A stretch of 9,642 nt of DNA from Deltaproteobacteria bacterium (lineage in GTDB: Bacteria; Desulfobacterota; DSM-4660; Desulfatiglandales; HGW-15). The notes below the pieces were generated by a model that saw only the letters and a program-made list of their open reading frames with translations, had not been told where the DNA came from and did not search any database. Below are positions 1-7,131 of this stretch, piece by piece. Position 1 is the first letter of the stretch; each line of letters starts with the position of its first letter. The DNA lies in contig JAHECH010000106.1 of the NCBI GenBank assembly GCA_024641835.1, forward strand, positions 1 to 9,642, read 5' to 3'. The position numbers and the translations under genes were made by a program.

Positions 1-70
1 CCCGCAGGCTCTACACAACGTTGGATGGGGTAAAGACTTTTTGGGTTCTCCATTTCCTCGCATTTTCCAT

Positions 71-122
71 TTGATCATAGGCCAAACTTAAGATATGCTA
101 ATTATACTAATTCTTAGCATAT
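71..122 (+). promoter_or_regulatory. Candidate mreB promoter with overlapping operator-like inverted repeat
   Basis: A perfect 9-bp inverted repeat, ATATGCTAA (93-101) and TTAGCATAT (114-122), is separated by 12 nt and ends 25 nt before the mreB start codon. A weak sigma-70 pair, TTGATC (71-76) and TATGCT (94-99), has the ideal 17-nt spacer and its -10 lies inside the left arm. A better -10 hexamer, TATACT (103-108), sits in the loop but has no good -35 partner. There is no T-tract after the repeat and it lies upstream of a gene, so an operator is more likely than a terminator. The repeat is directly visible; the promoter and operator roles are inferred. Confidence 0.4.
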
Positions 123-147
123 TCGTCAGAGCAGGACCGGGGAAAAC

Positions 148-1182
148 ATGGCTCATTCTTCCTTTTTAGGCAAGATGTCTCAGGACATGGCCATAGATCT
201 TGGCACCTCCAATACCCTCATTTATGTGAAGGGTAAGGGGATTGTTCTCGATGAACCCTCTGTTGTGGCTGTGAAGAAAGATGAGGGGGGGAGGGATCAA
301 GTTCTGGCTGTGGGCAAGGAAGCAAAGAAAATGCTTGGCCGCACACCTGATAAGATCGAAGCGATCCGGCCGATGAAAGATGGGGTGATTGCAGACTTTG
401 AGATTACCCAAGAGATGCTTCGCTGCTATATCCGGCGGGTACATCCCAGAAGGCTGCTCATGAGGCCTCGGATCATCGTGGCGGTGTCTATAGGGGTGAC
501 CCCAGTGGAGAAGAAAGCGATTTTGGAGTGTGCACGCTCTGCAGGGGCGAGCGAGGTGTACCTGATCGAGGAGCCTATGGCTGCGGCGATCGGTGCTGGG
601 CTGCCGATCACAGAACCCACAGGGAGCATGGTCGTGGACATCGGAGGTGGGACCACGGAAGTAGCAGTGATATCCCTGGGAGGAATTGTGTACAGCAAGA
701 GTGTGAGGGTGGCTGGGGACAAGATGGATGAAGCGATTGTGCAGTACATCAACAGAAACTATAATTTTCTGATAGGGCTTGGAACGGCGGAGCATATCAA
801 GATGACGATAGGCAATGCTTTTCCTGGAGACGAGAGTCAGAGTTTGGAGGTGAGGGGGCGCGATTTGGTAACCGGGGTGCCGAGGGTATTGACGATTGAC
901 TCGGAAGAGACGAGGGAGATGATCGAGGAGGAGTTGAACACGATTGTGCAGACGGTACGGAGTGCGTTGGAGCAGATTCCGCCTGAGCTTTCTGCGGACA
1001 TCTTGGACAGGGGAATCGTGCTGAGTGGGGGAGGGGCGTTGCTGAAGAACCTGGACAAGCTTTTGATGGCAGAGACGAATGTACCGATCATGGTGGCGGA
1101 GGAGCCTCTTTATAAGGTGGCACAAGGAGCCGGGAAGGCGCTGGAGAGTGTTTCCATCCTCAAGGAAGTCATGATCAGCTGA
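148..1182 (+). CDS. mreB: Rod-shape-determining actin homologue MreB
   Basis: MreB is the bacterial actin. It polymerises with ATP under the inner membrane and guides the elongation machinery that inserts peptidoglycan in the side wall. At 344 aa the protein has the usual family length. Actin-fold motifs are in order: phosphate-1 loop DLGTSNT at residues 17-23, EEPMAAAIGAG at 141-151, phosphate-2 loop DIGGGTTE at 164-171, and adenosine-binding VLSGGGALL at 291-299. The ATG at 148 follows a purine-rich stretch, although the N-terminus differs from the common MreB start. The usual partners mreC and mreD are absent downstream; the next gene, 20 nt away, is an unknown. This suggests a second or relocated mreB copy rather than the classical mre operon. 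The second half of the gene is strikingly G-rich in third positions (GTG, GCG, ACG, TTG, AGG), unlike the C-ending codons of its neighbours. Family assignment is very secure. Confidence 0.97.
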   Translation: MAHSSFLGKMSQDMAIDLGTSNTLIYVKGKGIVLDEPSVVAVKKDEGGRDQVLAVGKEAKKMLGRTPDKIEAIRPMKDGVIADFEITQEMLRCYIRRVHPRRLLMRPRIIVAVSIGVTPVEKKAILECARSAGASEVYLIEEPMAAAIGAGLPITEPTGSMVVDIGGGTTEVAVISLGGIVYSKSVRVAGDKMDEAIVQYINRNYNFLIGLGTAEHIKMTIGNAFPGDESQSLEVRGRDLVTGVPRVLTIDSEETREMIEEELNTIVQTVRSALEQIPPELSADILDRGIVLSGGGALLKNLDKLLMAETNVPIMVAEEPLYKVAQGAGKALESVSILKEVMIS

Positions 1183-1202
1183 CGAGGGGCCGTCTTGAGC
1201 AT

Positions 1203-2075
1203 GTGCATTTTGGCCACTCCCTGAAAAAAGGTGAATCCAAGAGGGATTTTGATTTGGATTTTACTGCCTGGAAATTATCCGAGAGCGATTTGGACTTTCT
1301 GGTTGAATCTGCTTCACCTCACGTCACAGACAAACCGAGACTGAAGCGGGTCCTTCGTGAGGATGAGGATTTTAGGAACAGCTTCGTAACCGATGAAAGA
1401 GTATTCCTGAGGGTTATGGATGACGAGGAAATCCTTCTGAAAATATCTTCGACCCTCTTTTTTGAGATCCTGCTCACCAGAGCAGTGGTGGAACTGGCTC
1501 AAGTCGGTTTCACCCTGGAGAAAACCAGCTCCATGAGAGTCCCCGTCTTTGACGCGAAGGCAGTGGTAGATCTCCTCACCAATCGAGGCCTCACCCATTA
1601 TCTCGCTCACATGCTTTCCTCTTTTACCAAGAGCGAAAGCTACACCATCTCTTTCAGGGTGAGCAAAGGGATGTGGAGAAAAGTGCGCTTCAGCGACATG
1701 GATATAGAGAGCCTCCTGGGCTTTTGCGAAGCCGTAGACGAGAAGCATAGATTTGGCCTTTACAAGAGAATAGCGGACATATGCCTTTTTGTCCTGGGCA
1801 TTTTCCCCAATTATGCTGAGCGTCACTACCGCTACCCCCAATCAGGAGAACTCAGGTCTACCATTGGTGAGCAAAAAAGGATCAGTCCGGAAGAGTACGA
1901 AAGAGAGGGACAGAAGTTCTACAGGCTTGCCGCAGAGCATCCTTCCGCAGGCGAACTGAATCTTTCGGAGGTCTTCTGGGCCCTCCACGAGCACTTCCTG
2001 AAGGCAAAAAAGCCCCTCAACTTCATTTCCGAGCACTACCTGCCTTTCAAAAAACAGAAGCTCTTCGGGTACTAA
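1203..2075 (+). CDS. Conserved-looking hypothetical protein downstream of mreB
   Basis: I do not recognise a named family for this 290-aa protein. The start is GTG at 1203, 20 nt after the mreB stop, with a GAGGGG-like ribosome site near 1184-1189; a TTG further in is an alternative. It is probably co-transcribed with mreB. The protein is rich in charged and aromatic residues and shows no signal peptide or convincing transmembrane helix. A hydrophobic stretch, ADICLFVLGIFPNY (residues 191-204), is followed by EYEREGQKFYRLAAE (231-245). This pairing (a D.CLF..G.FP segment, then a Y..G..FYR.LA helix) recalls uncharacterised soluble bacterial proteins I remember only loosely, so it is not a basis for a function. 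Codon use matches the opg genes rather than mreB. That it is a real gene is well supported by length, codon use and spacing; its role is unknown. Confidence 0.85.
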   Translation: MHFGHSLKKGESKRDFDLDFTAWKLSESDLDFLVESASPHVTDKPRLKRVLREDEDFRNSFVTDERVFLRVMDDEEILLKISSTLFFEILLTRAVVELAQVGFTLEKTSSMRVPVFDAKAVVDLLTNRGLTHYLAHMLSSFTKSESYTISFRVSKGMWRKVRFSDMDIESLLGFCEAVDEKHRFGLYKRIADICLFVLGIFPNYAERHYRYPQSGELRSTIGEQKRISPEEYEREGQKFYRLAAEHPSAGELNLSEVFWALHEHFLKAKKPLNFISEHYLPFKKQKLFGY

Positions 2076-2135
2076 GCCTGTTTGCCTCCGCAGTGAGGGA
2101 CACGGCAACCCCATCCTTTAGCGGCTCTTTTAGCC

Positions 2136-2164
2136 TTGACATAGATTTGTTTCTTTTCGATACT
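2136..2164 (+). promoter_or_regulatory. Sigma-70-type promoter of the opg operon
   Basis: A perfect -35 box TTGACA (2136-2141) is followed after exactly 17 nt by GATACT (2159-2164), a good -10. Transcription would begin near 2171, about 20 nt before the first possible opgG start codon at 2192. It lies in the 116-nt gap after the unknown gene at 1203-2075, so the opg genes probably form their own transcription unit. The match and spacing are read directly; activity is inferred. Confidence 0.65.
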
Positions 2165-2191
2165 TATCGTTCGTGAAAATTCTTTTATTTC

Positions 2192-3868
2192 ATGCCCGCG
2201 ATGATCTGTGGACTTTTTGATGGCCACTTAAGAGTGATATGGTTTTGTCCTATGAATGCTTCAAGCTGCTTTTTCATGCATCTCCAAAAGGGAGAGGCCT
2301 GCCTTCTCTCGAAGCGTATCCTGAGGCATGCCCTCTTCATCATTCTCCCTCTCACACTCCTCGTCGCGGAGGTGTTCCCCGCCAGCGCTAAAGCTCAAGA
2401 AGGTTTCAGTCTCCAAAACGTCATCGAAGAGGCGAGAAAGCTCGCAAAGAAGCCCTTTCAGCTTGAGAGGGCTGTACCGGATTTTCTTCTGAAGATCGGG
2501 TATGACGACTGGCGCGAGATCCGCTTTGAACCCTCAAGAGCCCTCTGGTTGAATGACAAAATTCCTTTCACAGTGCAGTTCTTCCATCCCGGTTTCTATT
2601 ACGATCGGACCGTGGCTATTTATACCGTTGATTCCAGAGGCGTACGCCCAGTCCCGTTCTCACCGGACCTCTTTGACTACGGAAAAAACGAATTCAAAGA
2701 CAAGGTGCCAGCCAACCTGGGATTTGCTGGATTCCGTATTCATTACCCGATCAATACCCCTGATTACTACGACGAGGTGGCTGTCTTTCTCGGTGCAAGC
2801 TACTTCCGCGCTGTAGCTAAGAACATGGGCTACGGCATATCGACAAGGGGTCTTGCCATCGACACAGGCCTGAGCACAGGAGAGGAATTTCCCTTTTTTA
2901 AGAAGTTCTGGATCGTGAAGCCCTCACGGGGGGCAAAAAAAATCACGCTCTACGCGTTGCTGGACAGCACGAGCCTGACCGGTGCATACCGATACGTCAT
3001 CACACCGGGAAAAGAAACGACCATGGACGTGACGAGCAGGCTTTTCCTGCGCAAGTCAGTTCAAAAGCTTGGCATTGCGCCATTGACAAGCATGTTCTTT
3101 TGTGGCGAAAACCACAGGCAGCACTGCATGGAGGATTACCGGCCCGAGGTTCACGACTCTGATGGGCTGATGATTGCAACGCGCGCCGGCGAGTGGATTT
3201 GGCGGCCCCTGACCAATCCCCCCACGCTTCAAATCAATTCGTTTCAGTGCCCTGATCCGATCGGCTTCGGGCTTATCCAACGCGACCTTGATTTCGATCA
3301 CTATCAGGATCTTGAGGCACGCTATGAAAACCGGCCCAGTGTCTGGATCAGCCCTGTTGGTAAATGGGGCGATGGTCGAGTTGAACTCATCCAGATTCCC
3401 TCTGACAAGGAAATCAATGATAACATCACCGCCTTCTGGGTTCCCTCCCGTGTGCCGGAGGGAGGGAAGCCGATCTGGTACTCCTATAAAATGAGTTGGT
3501 ATCGTGCTGGCGCTTCTAGGCCACCAGGGGGCCGGGTCACTTCAACCTTCATTGCCAAAGGAAAAGACGATAAGACAAAGAAGTTCATTCTTGATTTTGC
3601 GGGCGGAAAACTCGAGTCGCTGCCGGCAGACAAGCCGCTGACTGCGGTGGTCACCGTTGATCCGAGAGCGAAGCTCGTTGAGCAGCAGCTTTACAAGAAC
3701 AGCGTCACCAAAGGCTGGCGCCTTGTCTTTCAGATCACCTTTGAGGAACCGAAATCCTTGGATAAAGTTCTCCCCCAAAGCAAGAGAGCACCTATTGAAT
3801 TACGGGCCTTTCTTAAGCTTGGGGATAGCGCTTTGACTGAAACGTGGACCTATACTTATCTGCCCTGA
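2192..3868 (+). CDS. opgG: Periplasmic glucan biosynthesis protein OpgG (MdoG)
   Basis: OpgG is a periplasmic protein needed to make osmoregulated periplasmic glucans; the OpgG/OpgD family has been linked to beta-1,2-glucanase activity (GH186). Similarity to E. coli OpgG as I remember it runs along the whole mature protein: NLGFAGFRIHYPIN (175-188), LGASYFRA (200-207), STRGLAIDTGL (217-227), TGAYRYVITPG (263-273), IAPLTSMFF (295-303), YRPEVHDSDGL (316-326), EWIWRPL (334-340), TKGWRLVFQ near the C-terminus and a final ETWTY. An export signal is clear: basic KRILRH at 41-46, a hydrophobic core, and a likely signal-peptidase site after AKA-68. The first ATG gives about 40 residues ahead of that signal, which is unusually long. 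ATGs at residues 21 (2252) and 29 (2276) are plausible true starts, but none of the candidates has a good ribosome site. The next ORF begins 1 nt after the stop. Confidence 0.95.
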   Translation: MPAMICGLFDGHLRVIWFCPMNASSCFFMHLQKGEACLLSKRILRHALFIILPLTLLVAEVFPASAKAQEGFSLQNVIEEARKLAKKPFQLERAVPDFLLKIGYDDWREIRFEPSRALWLNDKIPFTVQFFHPGFYYDRTVAIYTVDSRGVRPVPFSPDLFDYGKNEFKDKVPANLGFAGFRIHYPINTPDYYDEVAVFLGASYFRAVAKNMGYGISTRGLAIDTGLSTGEEFPFFKKFWIVKPSRGAKKITLYALLDSTSLTGAYRYVITPGKETTMDVTSRLFLRKSVQKLGIAPLTSMFFCGENHRQHCMEDYRPEVHDSDGLMIATRAGEWIWRPLTNPPTLQINSFQCPDPIGFGLIQRDLDFDHYQDLEARYENRPSVWISPVGKWGDGRVELIQIPSDKEINDNITAFWVPSRVPEGGKPIWYSYKMSWYRAGASRPPGGRVTSTFIAKGKDDKTKKFILDFAGGKLESLPADKPLTAVVTVDPRAKLVEQQLYKNSVTKGWRLVFQITFEEPKSLDKVLPQSKRAPIELRAFLKLGDSALTETWTYTYLP

Positions 3869-3869
3869 G

Positions 3870-4307
3870 ATGGAAGCGAGAAGAGAAGAGGTAAGGCCTT
3901 CCGGCGGGGGCAATACTTCCCGGAGGGAGCCGCTTCAAGAGGGAGTTGTGGAAATCGATTTCTCAGGAGAGGAATGGGTCAGGGCTCAACAGCGACTCAT
4001 CCTCTATCTGCAATTCCTGAAGATACCCCCGTTTGAAGTGCTCGAGCTCGCTCTGGAGGCACTCAAACAAGCCCGGCAGTCCCAGGAACTGGCAGGTGAG
4101 ATCCCACCGGTCACGGCGGCGATGCGGGCCTTGCGAGAGCTCCTCCTCCAACGACAGTCCTCTTGCAGCAGGAATAGTAGGCCGAGCGCCGGACCGAAGA
4201 AAATCATATCACAAGTCCCTATGCTGGAAGATGAGGACATTTCCAGGGGTGTTAAATCCATGCCCTCTGTGAACCGAGGTGTCATGGTTCCCAGAAGGAG
4301 CCGATGA
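3870..4307 (+). CDS. Small hypothetical protein between opgG and opgH
   Basis: This 145-aa product is not one I recognise. The ATG is 1 nt after the opgG stop, and its TGA overlaps the opgH ATG in an ATGA junction, the usual layout of translationally coupled genes. There is no clear ribosome site of its own, so reinitiation after opgG is likely. A basic, Gly/Ser-containing start (1-20) is followed by two amphipathic helices, about 35-70 (WVRAQQRLILYLQFLKIPPF, then a Leu/Ala/Glu-rich run) and 81-95, and by a basic, disordered-looking tail. There is no signal peptide, no transmembrane helix and no cysteine pair. It is probably cytoplasmic. Because this OpgH lacks the enterobacterial N-terminal extension, the ORF could be a separate regulatory partner; that is speculation, and I see no sequence similarity to that extension. 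It may also be a poorly conserved filler ORF. Confidence 0.65.
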   Translation: MEARREEVRPSGGGNTSRREPLQEGVVEIDFSGEEWVRAQQRLILYLQFLKIPPFEVLELALEALKQARQSQELAGEIPPVTAAMRALRELLLQRQSSCSRNSRPSAGPKKIISQVPMLEDEDISRGVKSMPSVNRGVMVPRRSR

Positions 4308-6397
4308 ACCAGAGATTTCTGAGTATTCCCTGGCAGAGGACTGCAAGATTGCGCAGGGTGTTCCTTCTTGGACTCATCCTTGTGACCTCCTTCATCGCCA
4401 GTGCGCACATGGCAGGCGTTTTACCCCACCTGGGAACGACATGGCTTGAGCTCGCCGTGGTCATTGTATTTGCAATTCTCTTTGCCTGGATTTCCATAGG
4501 CTTCTGGGAAGCTATCGCCGGTCTCTGTACACTCGCTCGACGTTATGACCGATTCGCCATGACCCCCGCTGAGGGTGAAACCGTAGTCCTTGAAGACAGC
4601 GACGCCCTCACTGCCATCCTGATCCCCATTGCCAATGAAGAGGTGGACCGCGTGTTTGCAGGGCTTCGTGCGATCTACGAATCGCTCGCAAAGACAGGCG
4701 AGCTCCGCCACTTTCACTTTTTCGTCCTGAGCGATTCGGGCAATCCCGACAAATGGGTTGAAGAAGAGATTGCCTGGGCCGAAACATGCAGCGCTTTGGA
4801 TGCCTTCGATCGCATCTTCTACCGCCGCAGGAGGGTAAACCTGAAACGCAAGAGCGGAAACATCGCAGATTTTTGCAGGCGCTGGGGGCGCAGTTACCGC
4901 TACATGGTGGTCCTCGATGCAGACAGCATCATGGCTGGGTCAACCCTCGTAAAAATGGTCTGGGTGATGGAAAAGCATCCCCGGGTTGGCATCCTGCAAA
5001 CCGCGCCTCTCGCCGTAAACAGAGAAACTCCTCTTGCCCGGACTCAGCAGTTCGCAAACCATGTCTATGGGCCCATATTTGCAGCAGGTCTACATTCTAT
5101 TCAGCTGGGAGATTCTCACTTCTGGGGACATAACGCCGTCATCCGGGTCAAGCCTTTCATGGAACATTGCGCCCTTCCTCAACTACCCGGCAAACCACCC
5201 AGAGGGGGCTACATCCTGAGTCATGACTTTGTTGAGGCAGCCTTCATGCGCAGGGGAGGGTGGGAGGTCTGGCTCGCTTATGATTTGGGTGGGAGCTATG
5301 AAGAAGTGCCTCCTACTCTGCTTGAGGAACTGAAACGAGACAGGCGATGGTGCCAGGGGAATCTTCAGCACATCCGGTTGCTTTTCACCAAAGGGTTACT
5401 ATCAGCCCACAGGGCCTTGTTTCTTCATGGCGCCATGTCCTATGGCTCTTCGCTGCTTTGGTTTACCTTTATCAGCCTGAGCACGGCTGAGGCGATAACC
5501 GAAGCCTTCCGGACGCCCGTTTATTTTCATACCGGCCGCGCTCTCTTTCCCGACTGGCCGGTGTGGCATCCTCAGTGGGCTTTGACGTTGCTCTCTACGA
5601 CTGCCATCATTCTCTTCATGCCCAAGCTCTTTAGCGTCTTCCTCCTCGCGGCCAAAGGCGAGGCGCGGCGATTTGGCGGCGTTTTCAGGCTTTGCCTCAG
5701 CCTGGCTGGAGAGGTTCTTTTCTCCGCTCTCTTTGCGCCCATTCGTATGCTTTTTCACAGCAAGTTTGTTTTTGTCACTCTCCTGGGGCGCCAGGTGGGA
5801 TGGGGACCGCAACAGCGGGATGACCGCGGAACTTCCTGGGGACAAGCGTTGCGATTCCACGGAGGGGGAATGGTTTTGGCGCTCCTCTGGGCAGGAGTTC
5901 TTTTCTTGATCAACCGATCCTTCTTCTGGTGGAATTCACCCATCTTTATCCCGCTGATCCTCTCCATACCTCTGTCGGTCCTATCGAGCAGATCCAGTGT
6001 TGGCCGATGGCTCAGGAAATTGGATTTCTTCCTCATTCCGGAGGAGATTGCTCCACCCCCAGAGCTTGAGTCCCTGCAGCGGAACCTCTACCTCCAAGAG
6101 GTATCCCAGCCCAGCCTGCCAACGCATGAGCATGCGGGTTTTGCAAAAGCCGTGATCGATCCATGGGTCAACAGCCTCCATCTCTCTCTTTTGCGCAGAA
6201 AGAGAAAGATCTCAGAGGCCATTGCCAAGAGGCGCCAACGTCTCCAGGACAAAGCTTTTTCCCACGGCCCGGGCGCCCTTTCCACAAAAGAAAAAAAGGA
6301 GCTTCTCTATGATCCAGCGGCTCTCCTTCAACTCCATCAAAGAATCTGGGAGTCTCCTGACCAGGCAGTGGCTCAGAGGTGGGGACTTCCGTTGTAA
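4304..6397 (+). CDS. opgH: Glucan glucosyltransferase OpgH (MdoH), short form
   Basis: OpgH is an inner-membrane family-2 glycosyltransferase that polymerises the beta-1,2-linked glucose backbone of periplasmic glucans from UDP-glucose and passes it to the periplasm. Two N-terminal membrane segments (about 17-38 and 48-75) precede the cytosolic catalytic domain, with ILIPIANEEVDRVFAGLRA (105-123), YRRRRVNLKRKSGNIADFCR (173-192), DAD (205-207), LSHDFVEAA (305-313) and the acceptor-site RDRRWCQGN (345-353), the RxxRW signature. Further membrane helices follow (about 372-395, 425-446, 465-485, 530-572). The C-terminal part retains DPAALLQLHQRIWESP. At 697 aa it is about 150 residues shorter than E. 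coli OpgH (847 aa); almost all of the difference is the N-terminal cytoplasmic extension, which in E. coli binds FtsZ in a UDP-glucose-dependent way. AGAAGGAG ends 3 nt before the ATG, which overlaps the previous gene by 4 nt. Confidence 0.96.
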   Translation: MNQRFLSIPWQRTARLRRVFLLGLILVTSFIASAHMAGVLPHLGTTWLELAVVIVFAILFAWISIGFWEAIAGLCTLARRYDRFAMTPAEGETVVLEDSDALTAILIPIANEEVDRVFAGLRAIYESLAKTGELRHFHFFVLSDSGNPDKWVEEEIAWAETCSALDAFDRIFYRRRRVNLKRKSGNIADFCRRWGRSYRYMVVLDADSIMAGSTLVKMVWVMEKHPRVGILQTAPLAVNRETPLARTQQFANHVYGPIFAAGLHSIQLGDSHFWGHNAVIRVKPFMEHCALPQLPGKPPRGGYILSHDFVEAAFMRRGGWEVWLAYDLGGSYEEVPPTLLEELKRDRRWCQGNLQHIRLLFTKGLLSAHRALFLHGAMSYGSSLLWFTFISLSTAEAITEAFRTPVYFHTGRALFPDWPVWHPQWALTLLSTTAIILFMPKLFSVFLLAAKGEARRFGGVFRLCLSLAGEVLFSALFAPIRMLFHSKFVFVTLLGRQVGWGPQQRDDRGTSWGQALRFHGGGMVLALLWAGVLFLINRSFFWWNSPIFIPLILSIPLSVLSSRSSVGRWLRKLDFFLIPEEIAPPPELESLQRNLYLQEVSQPSLPTHEHAGFAKAVIDPWVNSLHLSLLRRKRKISEAIAKRRQRLQDKAFSHGPGALSTKEKKELLYDPAALLQLHQRIWESPDQAVAQRWGLPL

Positions 6398-6498
6398 AGT
6401 GCCTGAGCATCGAGTGGACTGAAAGGTATGTGGGGAGGAGTTTGCGAACGCCTCGGTTTCTGCTGGATTCAACGAAAACGCTGAAGAAAGGAGTTGTT

Positions 6499-7122
6499 AT
6501 GTCCCTGATTGTCGCTTGCAAAAACAAGAACGGTATCGTCCTGGCTGCGGACAGCAAGTCCATGGATATGGATGCGAGCGGTGAAATCCGAGAGCTTCAG
6601 GTGACGCGCATGGTTCAGCTATCTCGAAATGCGGCTATTCTGGCTGGAGGTGCTGCCGAAGGTGAGAGCATGGCCCTCTCACTGAAAAGCTTCGTGCAGA
6701 GTGAAGGTCTCAGCGACATACAAGATGTATACGGCGCTGCTCTTCCTTTCCTTGCATCAGAATATGATCGTTACATGCGAAAAGCTTGCGAACTCCTTCC
6801 CCTGGATCCCATCCATCAGATTCATTTTATCCTGGCAGGATACACAGAAAAAGATGCTCAGAATCCTTATCGTCTTTATATGATCTGGACCAAAAAGAAA
6901 TTGCCTCAACTGGACGGGGATGAAATTACCCTAGCCTTCGCAGTCCCTCGGATCATGAAACTCGAATACAAGCTGAATCGACTCTGCAGGGGAAACGCAG
7001 CGCTGGACCTCATACGGGCTGAGATTCAAAAGAGCCTGGAAAAACAGGCGCAGATGCAGCAAGAAATTGGCGCTCCTTTTCATTTTGCTTATGTGACTGA
7101 AGCGGGATTCCAGAAGGCCTGA
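6499..7122 (+). CDS. Proteasome-fold Ntn-hydrolase-like protein with Ser at position 1
   Basis: This 207-aa product has the start of a proteasome beta-type subunit: after Met removal, SLIVACKNKNGIVLAADSKS. Counting Ser as residue 1, the conserved Asp falls at exactly 17, as in proteasomes and HslV. The usual Thr1 is Ser, and the Lys33 position appears to be Arg (TRMVQLS, R36). AILAGGAAEG (44-53 in this numbering) fits the glycine turn of the fold, and FAYVTEAGF near the end fits the final strands. The ATG at 6499 is chosen because AAAGGAG (6488-6494) lies 4 nt upstream and because it places Ser directly after Met, needing no propeptide, as in HslV. A longer reading from 6379 would overlap opgH and bury the nucleophile. 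No ATPase partner (HslU, ARC/Mpa) is nearby. It may be an active peptidase, another amidohydrolase, or a dead homologue. Fold assignment is good, function open. Confidence 0.82.
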   Translation: MSLIVACKNKNGIVLAADSKSMDMDASGEIRELQVTRMVQLSRNAAILAGGAAEGESMALSLKSFVQSEGLSDIQDVYGAALPFLASEYDRYMRKACELLPLDPIHQIHFILAGYTEKDAQNPYRLYMIWTKKKLPQLDGDEITLAFAVPRIMKLEYKLNRLCRGNAALDLIRAEIQKSLEKQAQMQQEIGAPFHFAYVTEAGFQKA

Positions 7123-7131
7123 TCATTCAGC

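Noticed and set aside
166..1125. 319-codon open frame antisense to mreB
   Set aside because: It is a shadow of mreB: His/Arg-rich, no ribosome site, no recognisable domain, while mreB itself is certain.
2123..2135. GGCT-ctttt-AGCC hairpin after the 290-aa gene as a terminator
   Set aside because: The stem is only 4 bp, there is no T-tract after it, and it abuts the opg -35 box.
6379..6498. N-terminal 40-residue extension of the proteasome-like protein
   Set aside because: It would overlap opgH, has no ribosome site, and would place the Ser nucleophile inside the chain; AAAGGAG before 6499 gives a much better start.
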